Notes under the pieces: generated by a model | What the model was told of the DNA's origin: nothing | What the model saw: the letters and a program-made list of their open reading frames with translations, nothing else | The model's database searches: none | Program-made: the position numbers and the translations under genes | In this document: positions 48,494-58,219 of the stretch, in pieces | How the letters are laid out: every line of letters begins with the position of its first letter | Numbering within the stretch: position 1 is the first letter of the stretch | NCBI RefSeq assembly: GCF_036884655.1 | Contig: NC_088344.1 | Location: 36,397,001 to 36,461,000, forward strand | Length of the DNA stretch: 64,000 nt | Source: Musa acuminata AAA Group | Lineage: Eukaryota > Streptophyta > Magnoliopsida > Zingiberales > Musaceae | Direction of reading: 5' to 3'

Positions 48494-49566
48494 CTACCAG
48501 TAGGCGACACTTCGGTGCAGCCCCTGTGGCACCTCCGCCTGGCATCCATCGTCGCCAAGAAGGTCGGTGAGATACTCGATGTCGAGCTCCGAGAGGAACA
48601 AGTCGTGGGGACCAGCCCCGCTCGCAGACCAATTCCCGTAGCTGTTTCTGCTGCCGTCGTCGACCGTGAATGTCGATGAAGTTGCCGACACTTCTTCAGA
48701 CGGTGAATGTCGATGAAGTTGCCCGGTCTCTTTAGCTCTGCATTCTCTCGGCAACGGTGAAGGCTCCGAGTAGAACTCGTGCGAGTCCTGTGTGAGCGCG
48801 AAGATGGAGTCGACGGATCTGGAGATGTCGCTAGGGTTGTTGTAAGGCTCAGCTTTGACAGTAGGTAGCAGTGAAGCTGGAGTCGGTGACGGGATATTAG
48901 AGGTGATGATGGTAGGTGTCATCAGCTTCTTCTTAAGCTTGGTGTTCCAGTAATTCTTCACATCATTGTCAGTTCTTCCGCGTAGGTGGGAAGCAATGAC
49001 AGACCACCTAAACAAGAGATCTCGGGGACTCACTACAGACATCATTGGAGTTGCGGAAACCACTGAAAGAGAATCATTACCTGCTCCCGAGTTTCCTATA
49101 AAGACTGCAGATGATGTTGTCTTCCTCCTCTGTGAAGCCACCGTGCTTAATGTCTGGCCTGAGGTAATTGAGCCATCTCAAGCGGCAGCTCTTGCCGCAG
49201 CGGTTGAGACCTGAAACCAGCGACGCAATCAAGTGAAGTGAGATTGCACGGAGATCCAAAGATAGCCTTAATTTTCATTGCACGATGCAGATCCTCAGCT
49301 CTGTTGCTGGGAGGAAAGCTCATAACATGCATTCAGATGTCTCATCGTCTTGAAATATATAGATAAGATGCAGAGGAGAATATTGAAGGGAAACGAAGTA
49401 ACTGCTCGACAAGATTGAAGGGAAAATGACCTGCTTTCTTGGGCAAAGTAATCCAATTGCCGCCAGTCCCATACTCCTCGATGTGGCTTCTGAGGACTGC
49501 ATCTTCCTCCGGAGACCACGGCCCTCTTTTCACGGTGGCCTTGTCGCAGCACGGCGCTCTCCCCAT
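48494..49566 (-). CDS. R2R3-MYB transcription factor, subgroup-14-like (RAX/MYB36/MYB87 type)
   Basis: Three exons on the minus strand: 49566-49431 (136 nt), 49210-49081 (130 nt, the usual MYB exon 2 length) and 49007-48494; 780 nt, 259 aa. Start [20 protein letters not shown] is the classic R2 opening. R2 has WSPEE, GNW and [16 protein letters not shown]3 has [15 protein letters not shown] and [19 protein letters not shown]. The HGGF...IICSLY signature fits subgroup 14 (RAX1-3, MYB36, MYB68, MYB87), nuclear DNA-binding regulators of axillary meristems or root endodermis. Which member this is cannot be settled. Odd points: R3 reads SHLRGRTDN where almost all MYBs have LPGRTDN, and the C-terminal part holds a 37-bp-spaced duplication. 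The acidic C-terminal part ([12 protein letters not shown]) may be an activation segment. Confidence 0.88.
48666..48724. repeat. Tandem duplication in the MYB C-terminal coding region
   Basis: The 21-base word GTGAATGTCGATGAAGTTGC plus C occurs at 48666 and again at 48703. The 37-bp offset is not a multiple of three, so the two copies are read in different frames (HRHSP against SSTFTV). Confidence 0.85.
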
Positions 49567-49751
49567 CCTCAAGCAAAACCACCGGCGACAAAAAGGAGCT
49601 GCCCTCAAGAAACCACCAGCTCGCACAAGAAGAAAGAAGCAGGGAGGGGAGCAGACAAATTATGGGGTCCTGAGTTTTCTTTGAAGCCTTTTGGAGACGC
49701 AAAGGGAAGGATGGCAGGCTTGATCCAGTCCTTCCATATGGCTTCCTTGTG

Positions 49752-49760
49752 TATATATAG
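49752..49760 (-). promoter_or_regulatory. TATA box of the MYB gene
   Basis: CTATATATA on the minus strand, about 185 bp before the ATG at 49566; allows a leader of about 150 bases. Confidence 0.5.
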
Positions 49761-49939
49761 AGAGATAAAACCTCAGACTGCTTCCTGTTCTTTCCCTTTT
49801 ATCTTGCTCCCCATGCTAGGAGTCAAAGACTAAACCAAGCCAGGGTTTTCTTTGGAGATTTCTGGACCGTTGATGATGATCTTACTACCAGGGCACATTT
49901 TGATAACCTTCCCTCTTACCATTGTTTACGGTCACATGA

Positions 49940-50700
49940 ACGTCAAGGTCAACATAACATACCACGCCCCCCGGTCAACGTCGTTCCGCAAAGGTTGGAT
50001 GGCACCGACCAAGTACATTGCCAACCCACAAAAGTCGGGATGGCACCAACCAAGTACAACGCCATCCTGCAAAGATGGGACAACGCCGATTGAGTGCGGC
50101 GCCGTCCTGTAAAAGTCGGGACGATGTCGCCCGAGCACAACTCCGTCTCGCAAAGGTCGAGACGATACCAACCAAGTATAGTGCTGTCCCACAAAGGTTG
50201 GGACGACGCCGATCGAGTACAGCGACATCCCGTAAAAGTCGGGATGGCATCGAGTACGACGCCATGGCACTGAGGACACCCAACATATGCTCCAGGTGTA
50301 AGCCCACTGCCCGATGGATCGACAACTATAAATATGATATGTACGACCGATCCTCGAGCTAAAGGATAAAAACACATTGCGAGGCCGACGAAGGGGATCG
50401 GTTCTTGGCCAATTTTCCACCAAGTTCTAACTAAATCTTTGGAGGGGTCGAAGTCGGGAGTCCCCTTCCCGACCTCGACCTATGTGCAGGGATAAACAAT
50501 AGAGAGGAGGACGGCCAGCCAAATGGGGAGTCTCCAGATCTTGAAGCCAAAGCCCAAGCCCAACCCCATCGGATGACGACTCCTGTCGCCCGAATACCAA
50601 CATGAATGATCTTGCGTACTCGAGACAAAACCAAGTCATGCTGACCCCTCAGCCACGGTGTAAATGATTACTATCGTTGAGATAACTCCTGTAACAACTC
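49940..50700 (-). mobile_element. LTR-like retrotransposon fragment upstream of the MYB gene
   Basis: The segment contains tandem repeats, a TATA-like ACTATAAATA at about 50326 on the + strand, and a 3' part (GGAGGGGTCGAAGTCGGGAG, CTTCCCGACCTCGACCTATG, GTGCAGGGA) of the style seen near the R-U5 end of gypsy Tat-type LTRs. No partner LTR, primer binding site or coding part is visible, so it is a solo LTR or fragment. Its ends and orientation are uncertain. Confidence 0.4.
49994..50265. repeat. About 41-bp tandem repeat, roughly 7 units
   Basis: Units begin GTCGGGA or GTTGGGA and contain CACC/CGCC-GACCAAGTACA and a CCATCC-CAAAA tail. They differ by several substitutions each. It lies about 430 bp upstream of the MYB start, inside the LTR-like fragment. 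Confidence 0.8.
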
Positions 50701-53700
50701 CAATCTTGATTACAAACACTCGACGAAAACAAACGTGGTTAGACTTTGGTGACATGCGTGCATGCTACTTTCTTCATCCTGGAACTGGTCCATGTGAGCC
50801 AGGGCGAATCCTGTGCTTCTCTCTTTGATCTCAGACCTGTAGTGGTTGTGTCCAGCTCAGTGTCCTCTTCGTTCCCATCAGCTACGACGACTCACCGGTC
50901 CGTGAACCCCTAGACCTAGCAGTCCCGAGAGAGCGATGTTGATGAGCTCGATGGTGAGGCCACGCGGTGAGTTGCTCAACCACGCCAACGCGCATACAAG
51001 AGAGAATTTATAGCTATGTACGGATCAAAAAGGCGACCATTCAGAGATTGGCTGCTTTCGTTCTTGGAAGAGTTAATTCCAAATTACATCCGGTAAGAAG
51101 AGGTGTTCTGAACGCGTCAACCCCGTTAGCCGAACTGATCAAAAGCATGAGCACATGAGCCTTGATCTTTCAAAGTCGCTGGCGGTGTGGGAGCTTGAGC
51201 GGGTCCGCTCATCATGCACACCTCGTTCCTTTTGAGGTGTGGACCTGAGAATGAGCAAGACAAGGGAAAAGAAGGACGGATGGAAGAAAGACAGAAGATG
51301 ACGATGATGGTGATGGCAGGACGAGGAACTCCAAGACTTTTGTTTGTTGAGGGCGATGACTTGGCCACATCTCTGCAAAGTATATGATCTTCTTGTTGTC
51401 GATGCCTACCATTTACTCCTCTATGAAAAGTCCTATACATCTTTGTCAGTGCCCACTAAAAGCAACACGCATTGCACTCCTCGGATCTCACAAGATTTCA
51501 GAGCCATATTCTGGATTGCTTAAGTTGACTCAGTTTTCCTCCCCCTCATAAAAATGAATTGAAGTTTGGACACCACAAATTGGAGACTTCCTTTTTCTTT
51601 TTTGCTTGAATGCTTGCCATCACAACCTGATAGAACAGATGGTGTATATGTCATGGTTAATTACCATCCATGACATGCGCATCCATATGCAGCTGTTCTG
51701 CATTATGTTTCACAGGAAGCCAAGCAGGGAAGATCTTTTGTCTATTAGTTCATGGAATTGACTCGAGATGGAGATGGGAAGCTTCTTCTTGATGGTCGGT
51801 TGTGTGTCAACAACAACATAAATGCTGGATGGATTGACTATACCTATTGCGGATGATATGTTCGGTGGGAAGTGGTCCAGTTTATGGATCGACCAATCTC
51901 TCCCTGCTTTGCACATCATAAATCTAGCTTTGCCACCTTGTGAGGAGACCCCATCCAACTTTTCTTATTTGCTTTCACCACTCTCTTCTTCTACGACGCC
52001 TCTTCTCTTCTTCATTCGATCTCTTCTATAAGCTGTTCCTTGGCTACCATGCTTGGCATTGCAATACTTCAAAACAACTTTCAAGGTACAACATCAAGTA
52101 CACAAAACAAATGTCTGCTATTGAAGCTATTGAAAGTACACAAGTCATTCTGTCACGTTAGGTCTCCAAGTGAATCCTATATCCAAACTTAATAGTATCA
52201 GGTGCCCAAATGTCTCATACACAAGAATGAACCATAATAAGTCCACTATGTTAAGCTCAGCTTGATGAAGTTTCTCATCAATGATCCTTCATCCTTATGC
52301 TTGTCCAACTTGGAATAAGATTTGTCTGTGCCACAAGGAGATTGAAATCCTTTGCTATGGTTAGTTAACATGTCAAGGTAACAGCAACATGTACAAATAT
52401 GTATAGTTGCTATATCCAAGTCTCTCTCTCTCTCTCTCTCTCTAGATATATATATATCACCTACCTACCTGGTACCTATTGAATGCATTCTTTAAATAAT
52501 GATTTAAGGTCTCAACTGTGCCTTGAAAACTGCACTGAATTTTAATTTATGGGCCTGTGCAAGGACACATCTTCTTCTTCTCCATTATCTTCTCCTGTAT
52601 TGATTTCCATCCAACAATAACCAGATGATCTACATGTATAACAACAATCAAAGAAGAAGAAGAAGAAGTTTTCCTGGTTACTTGATTCTTGGAGATTCTT
52701 CTTTACTTTGTTGCGCTAAAGTTACTTCGGTTGATCCAGTTGACTGTCTTGCTTGCCATGCATGGCTTTGTGTTCAAGTATGTCTACCATTTATATATAT
52801 GCTTTTTGCACACTGCTATTCAGCATTCTACTATGTCAGTTGTATCTGTTTCCTATGAATTATCCTCATGGCTCCAAAGATTTCTTCTCCTCGTTCTCTT
52901 TCATAATCCATTGTTAAGTTCTTTGAATGTACTTTTCTTTCTATTGCTACTTTGAATGTGCTTTCAACACTATTATACACTATTTTGAATGTGTATAATA
53001 AGCAAACCATGGGCGATGGTAGAATCAAAACATCAGTGTCAGGCTAATGGATCATCCAAAGGTTGCCGACTCAGCGAATGCAGGTGCATCAGGTGGCCGT
53101 ATCCCTTTGCTCTCGATCATCTGTGATTTGAATCGTATGTTGGAGTTGGTATACACAGTTTTGGATGCTTCCCTGAGATATTAGACATCATATGTTCTTA
53201 TGTTTTGTTGTGGGCATGCGTTCTAATGGACCAGTTAATTGCATAATATGCGGTCCGAGGAAGACCAACATATACGATCTCATTTCCATGGCCCGATGCT
53301 CATCTAATCAGTGCTGTCTGTGTTAATGCATGTCAGACCTCATGAGATTGGATCACAGAAAACCAATATTTTCTTGTGTCTGTAATCTGCAGTTTGATCA
53401 GATTTCCATGCGGTGCCCAACTCTGGTTGGATTTCTGTCAGGAGAGAGAGCAGGATCCACTTCAGGATCTGGACGTGAGACGGAAGCAGATGAGAGGAGC
53501 AGCGCAACTTGCACCATGGCCCTCGGGGTGGGTCTTCTTCTACACACACAGGAACCTCCACCGAGAAACCATGGTCGGTCGCTTTGTTGAAAGACAGCCT
53601 CATCGTACGCCCACTCCACTGCATCCCTGATCTGCTCTGCTTCAATTATTGCTGCCCTAAACGAAACTTACGAAGAAGCAAAGCTTTCATTGTCCCTTTC

Positions 53701-54916
53701 AGCGACATTCGCTTCATGCCATCCCACTTCTCTCGTCGAAGACTTGCCGCGCACTGCACGCACGTCCTTCATGTTCTTCCCACCTCGAGTCTTTGTACTG
53801 GTTAGCACCATCAGTAGATCTCAACGAGCTCATCATATCATGTTTCTTGGGGAGGAGGTTAACGCCCGTTAACCTGACGGTTGATGAGAACAAGAAGGCT
53901 CGAACACAAAGAATAATAAGTCAAGAACAGGTGCGACGTGAGCGGCTTTTCCGGACACGAGATCTAGATTTGTTTACAGTGGAAGAATCAGGATTTGTCT
54001 TAGATTCTGAGAATCCAGTGACGGAGAATCTCACTCCCGGTTTCTTAGTATCAGCTCAAGTGCATCCTATCATTTTACGTGCTCTCGAGGAAGACGCCGG
54101 ACTACCTGTCTGCCTAATCTTCATTATTGTTGCATGTCTCATAATTTCATATACCTTTAAAGTATCGGAAACTACATTTCTGCAACAACATGGCTTGTTC
54201 ATCATCTTCGTCTCAGGTTTACAGTGGCTGTAAATAAAACAGCAGAAACCACAAGCACCAGACTTTTCAGTCGGCGTCGCCACACACATACTTTATTCAT
54301 TAGCGCAACAAAAAGTGACGAGGTATGTGATACCAAAGGTCTTGTCAATCAAGAACAAGGATGGACCAGCATCTCAGGATGCGTCGTTTCATTCATCTTC
54401 TTTTTCTTAGGCTTTCAGGTTGTCTGCCCCATTCAGGTCGTGGACGTTCTAATAATTGTTCTGCTCAAAAAGCAACCATGCATGGCCCATGCACTGTCCG
54501 AACCCCAACACACGGCTTTCTCTACGTGCTTACCGGACATATATTCTCTCTGCTTCATTTAGCGGATTGAGAAAAGATCAGAAACCATTGCAGAGTAGAG
54601 GCTGCGAGTACAGGTTGTTCGGCGAATGACAAAAGGGTTGACATCTTGTACTGAGATCCAACTCAGATAATAGCACAAGTAAAATAGACATGGTGGATGG
54701 TGGATGGTAGAAGCATCACACAAATTCTTTCGATGGTAACACTAAGAGTTTCGATTCTTCACATGAAAGAAAAGGGGAATTGGCTACTAATTCGCTATGG
54801 CATACTGCTTTTACACCCAAAAAAATGTCTTTTTTTTCACCATATTTGATCATTGGCAACATTTTCCTTCTTTATTTATGAACAAACATCGAAAAAAATG
54901 GCCAAAGATGACTCCT
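50701..54916. other. Long spacer between the MYB promoter and the CCCH gene
   Basis: About 4.2 kb without a recognisable gene on either strand. Open frames (for example 51126-51440 minus, 53793-54233 plus) show no known domain and no codon pattern like the real genes nearby. A (CT)n run lies at about 52421-52443. 3' flank of the CCCH gene begins near 54900. Confidence 0.55.
52421..52443. repeat. (CT)n microsatellite
   Basis: Pure TC run of about 22 bp followed by a TA-rich stretch. Confidence 0.9.
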
Positions 54917-55897
54917 TTAATCGTTCACCAATTCTGTAACCCATCCTAAATCCGGCACCGCCGCCGCTGCTTCCTCCTCCTCCTCCTGCCTCTTCCACCA
55001 TTCGAGTAGCTTAGATCTCGAACCCCAGGCTGCAGCCGCGGCCGCCGCCTCCCAAGCGTCCCCTACTGCCACCTCTGCCGCGAGCGGAGCTCTCCCCAGG
55101 ACCGCCGCGCCACTACGCGTCCCGAACGGGGGCCTGGACCTCACCTTGCTCAGCTGAAGGTTGCTCATCGATTGGATCACCTCGTCCAACGCCACCGGCG
55201 ACACCGGCGGAGAGGAACCATCGGACGGCGGCGACATGGGCGCCAGAGCCAGCGTGGACGTCGGGGGCGAGGACACTCTCGCGCCGCCCTCGCTCGGCGA
55301 GGTGGGGCTCGGGGGCAGGACGAGGCGGAGCTGCTCGGGGAAGTGCGCGAAGAAGCAGACGCGGCGGCGGCAGGCGGCGCCGTCCTTGCAGGGCTGCGTC
55401 CGGTAGCGCGCCGGGTGGAGCCAGGTCTCGAACACGCCGTGGGCGAGATCGCAGGACTCGCCGCGGCGGCACCCCCCGCCGCGGCGGAAGTCCGGACACA
55501 GGGAACCAGAGTAGTGGAACCGACGGGGGTCGCGGCGCCTCGCCTTCTCGCCCGGGTGGGCGTAGGGGCACTCGGTCCAGTCGTGCGACCGCCCGCGAGG
55601 GCACCGCCGCACCTTGAACTCGTACATGCGGAACTCGTCGCAGGCGTACGCGTCGGCCGCCGTGGCGTCCGCCGCGGAGGAGGAAGAGCCGTCGTTGCGG
55701 GGGAGGAAACGCTGAAAAACGGCGAACCCCACCTCGCCGAGGAGGTGGGGTGGGAGTTCGGCGGAAAGCCCGGCGACGCCGCTCACGGGGAGAACGGGAT
55801 ACTGCTGTATGGCGGCCATCGAATTGTCGGAATAGGACCAGGGGGCCACGTAGGCCGTCGGACCGGCGTAGGTTCCCTGGCCTGGCACCATGAACAC
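54917..55897 (-). CDS. Arginine-rich tandem CCCH zinc-finger protein (plant TZF type)
   Basis: Intronless, 326 aa, very GC-rich. The N-terminal part is Ala/Ser/Asp-rich. The centre has the arginine-rich region [20 protein letters not shown] and [20 protein letters not shown], then two fingers: C-X8-C-X5-C-X3-H ([20 protein letters not shown]), 16 residues, and C-X5-C-X4-C-X3-H ([16 protein letters not shown]). This exact spacing defines the plant RR-TZF family (AtTZF1-6, OsTZF1). Members bind AU-rich RNA, shuttle between nucleus and cytoplasmic P-bodies or stress granules, and affect ABA, GA and stress responses. The C-terminal part is low-complexity with a [11 protein letters not shown] stretch. 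ATG at 55897 is the first in frame; Met3 is an alternative. Species role unknown. Confidence 0.93.
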   Translation of the reverse strand: MFMVPGQGTYAGPTAYVAPWSYSDNSMAAIQQYPVLPVSGVAGLSAELPPHLLGEVGFAVFQRFLPRNDGSSSSAADATAADAYACDEFRMYEFKVRRCPRGRSHDWTECPYAHPGEKARRRDPRRFHYSGSLCPDFRRGGGCRRGESCDLAHGVFETWLHPARYRTQPCKDGAACRRRVCFFAHFPEQLRLVLPPSPTSPSEGGARVSSPPTSTLALAPMSPPSDGSSPPVSPVALDEVIQSMSNLQLSKVRSRPPFGTRSGAAVLGRAPLAAEVAVGDAWEAAAAAAAWGSRSKLLEWWKRQEEEEEAAAAVPDLGWVTELVND

Positions 55898-56018
55898 GCT
55901 TCCTTCTTCGCTGCCCCTGTCGCTCCGCCTTCAGTACAAAGCAGTAGAGTCGCTATCGAGGCTGCTACAAAGCATGCAATAGCTTCGAATTTCCACTTCC
56001 TTAATCGCGTCGACGCGT

Positions 56019-56027
56019 ATATTTATA
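56019..56027 (-). promoter_or_regulatory. TATA box of the CCCH gene
   Basis: CTATAAATA on the minus strand, about 122 bp before the ATG at 55897; a leader of about 90 bases would follow. Confidence 0.65.
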
Positions 56028-56043
56028 GTGAAAAATGAAGCGG

Positions 56044-56046
56044 AAA

Positions 56047-56077
<31 letters not shown>

Positions 56078-56078
56078 A
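56044..56078. repeat. (AAAT)n microsatellite
   Basis: Nine AAAT-type units directly upstream of the CCCH TATA box. Confidence 0.95.
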
Positions 56079-56503
56079 AGAAGAGTCGAGAAACTGCCGC
56101 CGCCTCCATTTCAAAAGGCGGTGAGTGGGAAGGACGCAAAAGACGCCACTCGCGGTACGACCTCGCTCACACATCGCACACGCTCGGCGGGGCGGCAGTC
56201 GCGGCTCGGAGGCGGCGTGGATACCGCGGCGAGAGAACCGATGGTGGACGCGTGGAGACGTGGCGACATGGTTTGCGTCACCGAGGAAGGAAGGTTGGGC
56301 CCCGCGGTCGTGGGCGCACCGGTTTCACCGATTGGTCGTGGAGCAGTGCGGTTACACGAGCGGGTATGAGCTGTATATTTATTTGTATGTATACGACCGA
56401 TTATTTCGTATACGCAGTACAGGAGAAATCGTGTATATGGAGATATCTTCTTCGATTATGATGCGTTGGACATGTTAATTACTTAGATGGAATATCATGT
56501 ATA

Positions 56504-56530
56504 TTGGTTTACATCATACGTGTAAACCAA
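56504..56530. repeat. Perfect 10-bp inverted repeat
   Basis: TTGGTTTACA, a 7-base loop, then TGTAAACCAA. It stands alone in AT-rich spacer; no MITE borders were found around it. Confidence 0.8.
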
Positions 56531-57324
56531 TTCTCAAAACCATATGTAATCTTATTAGGATAAGTAATGTCACTTAGATGGAATGAATTAATGCAAGCTT
56601 GTTTGATAATTTTTTCATTCATAACTAATTAATTAATTAATGATGTAATAGTGATAAAAAAAATAATATAAATAAAATATTAAAATGAGTAAGAACACAA
56701 GTAATAGATGCAAGATTCATCGACCTTCATCACTCTCTTGATCTTATTTTTAGTGGGCGAAGATCAACTATTATTATACTTATCTTATTTTTTGAATGAT
56801 TTTTTACTTCGTAAACAATAATACTAATAACTCAAAAAGAGAATTTCTTACGAGATAAACTTTATACTTAAGTTCAAAATTAATTTTAAATTATTATTTC
56901 AAATAATTTATTACGACGATATAGGTTGCTAATGGGAAGAGAATTAGAAGGAAAATTAATTATTTGGTTAAGATGCATCATACACTTTGATTATTTTGGG
57001 TAGATTCAATATGCATAAGAATATATTTTGCATGATTAATTTATATTTTGGGAGGATGCATCATATATGAGGAGATATTTTATCTGATTATGATGCATTG
57101 AACGTTTTAATATTTTTATGCATTAAAAGTTTTAATTCTTATATCTTAAAATTATGCAAAAATATATTTTTAAGGTTGATGTGCATTAGTCACTTTAATG
57201 CTTATGCTTAAAGAGATTCTTATATCGATAATAGTTATTTACATTAGTCACTTTAATGCTTATACCTATAATGGATATATTACATGTAAAGAAAATTTAT
57301 ATCGATAATAGTTACTTATCGACT

Positions 57325-57815
57325 CAATTTGATGGTTCCGATTTCCCCCACAACGACGTGAGTATATAATATACCGATTTATCCGATTATTTCGATATCA
57401 TTCTCGAGTAACTTATGATCGTGATGATTTAGTATATATGTTTAAAGGTGAATCGATTTTGATCTCATCATTATAGTAATTCAATTTTCTTAACTCTTAA
57501 TCCCTCGAGATAATCGATTTCACTATCTCGATTATAAACGAGTGATAATCAACTACCGTTATATATCTCTTAATTTTAATGCTTAAAAAGTAAATCCTAC
57601 ATTTTGAATCGTTTCTCTCTTCACAAAGAATAATATTGATTATTTGAGAGAGGAATTCAAAGCAAATTGAGGTGTCAAAGAGCGGATGGTGGTGGCAAGT
57701 GCCATAACCGATGGTTATACAGCCTAAATAAAAATCCACCTCATAAGGTGGGCAAAATAATCTTGCCCGCATGATCTTAATTTGACGGTTCCGATTTCCC
57801 CCACAGTGACGCGAG
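57325..57815. repeat. Direct repeat pair, about 37 bp each
   Basis: 57325-57362 and 57778-57815 share GGTTCCGATTTCCCCCACA and flanking bases with about four mismatches. The spacing is about 453 bp. It may mark a degraded LTR or a local duplication. Confidence 0.6.
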
Positions 57816-58020
57816 CTTTTCACAAGAGATACGACACGACCGTGGGCACGAAGCCATCCATTTGACCAAAACACCCATTCTTTATCATCTCATAAATGAA
57901 AGAAATGGCGGAGAACTGTGAGTATTTATGTCATTTTGGATTCTGCAACCTGATTCATAAGCAAATCCGAGTGGGGAGAGTTGAGGGGTATTTGGTCGGA
58001 CTTCGGAGTCGTGTTGCGGC

Positions 58021-58079
58021 TAGGGTTTTTGCTCGCCTGCATCTCTCTCTTTCTCCCTCTCGCGCACTCCGAAACCCTA
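58021..58079. promoter_or_regulatory. Telo-boxes in the RGG gene promoter/leader
   Basis: TAGGGTTT at 58021-58028 and AAACCCTA at 58072-58079, with another TAGGGTT at 58119. These are the plant telo-box, common near the start of genes for ribosomal and translation factors, often with CT-rich leaders like the one at 58040-58060. Confidence 0.6.
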
Positions 58080-58127
58080 TCTTTGCCGCCCCCCATCGAG
58101 GGGTACCGCCGCAAATCTAGGGTTCCC

Positions 58128-58163
58128 ATGGAGATCGTCCCGCCGGCGTTGGCGTTCTTTTAG
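58128..58163 (+). CDS. Upstream ORF of the RGG gene, 11 codons
   Basis: ATG at 58128 opens MEIVPPALAFF and a TAG at 58161-58163, 56 bp before the main start. It could dampen translation if the transcript starts upstream of it, which the CT-rich leader suggests. No experimental support here. Confidence 0.4.
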   Translation: MEIVPPALAFF

Positions 58164-58219
58164 TTCTAGGTTCTCTCGAGACAGTCCGTTCCCGGCGCGT
58201 GAGGCTTCTCTTGGCACTG

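Larger units (their letters stand above)
56079..58020. other. Spacer between the CCCH and RGG genes
   Basis: 56100-56370 is GC-rich, upstream flank of the CCCH gene. 56400-57900 is AT-rich with several diverged direct repeats (56440 against 57090; 57183 against 57242; 57325 against 57778) and one perfect hairpin (56504-56530). No coding sequence supported. Confidence 0.6.

Noticed and set aside
51126..51440. Possible small secreted peptide gene on the minus strand
   Set aside because: The hydrophobic stretch is internal and no CLE, IDA, PIP or RALF motif is found at the end.
53793..54233. 146-codon open frame in the spacer
   Set aside because: No known domain, no splice partner and no homologous features; it may be chance.
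55172..56038. 288-codon open frame on the + strand opposite the CCCH gene
   Set aside because: Shadow of a very GC-rich coding region; translation is Arg/Gly/Ala-rich without domain, while the minus strand has perfect CCCH spacing.
56504..56530. Hairpin as a microRNA precursor or terminator
   Set aside because: The stem is only 10 bp and isolated, too short for a plant pre-miRNA; bacterial-type terminators do not apply here.
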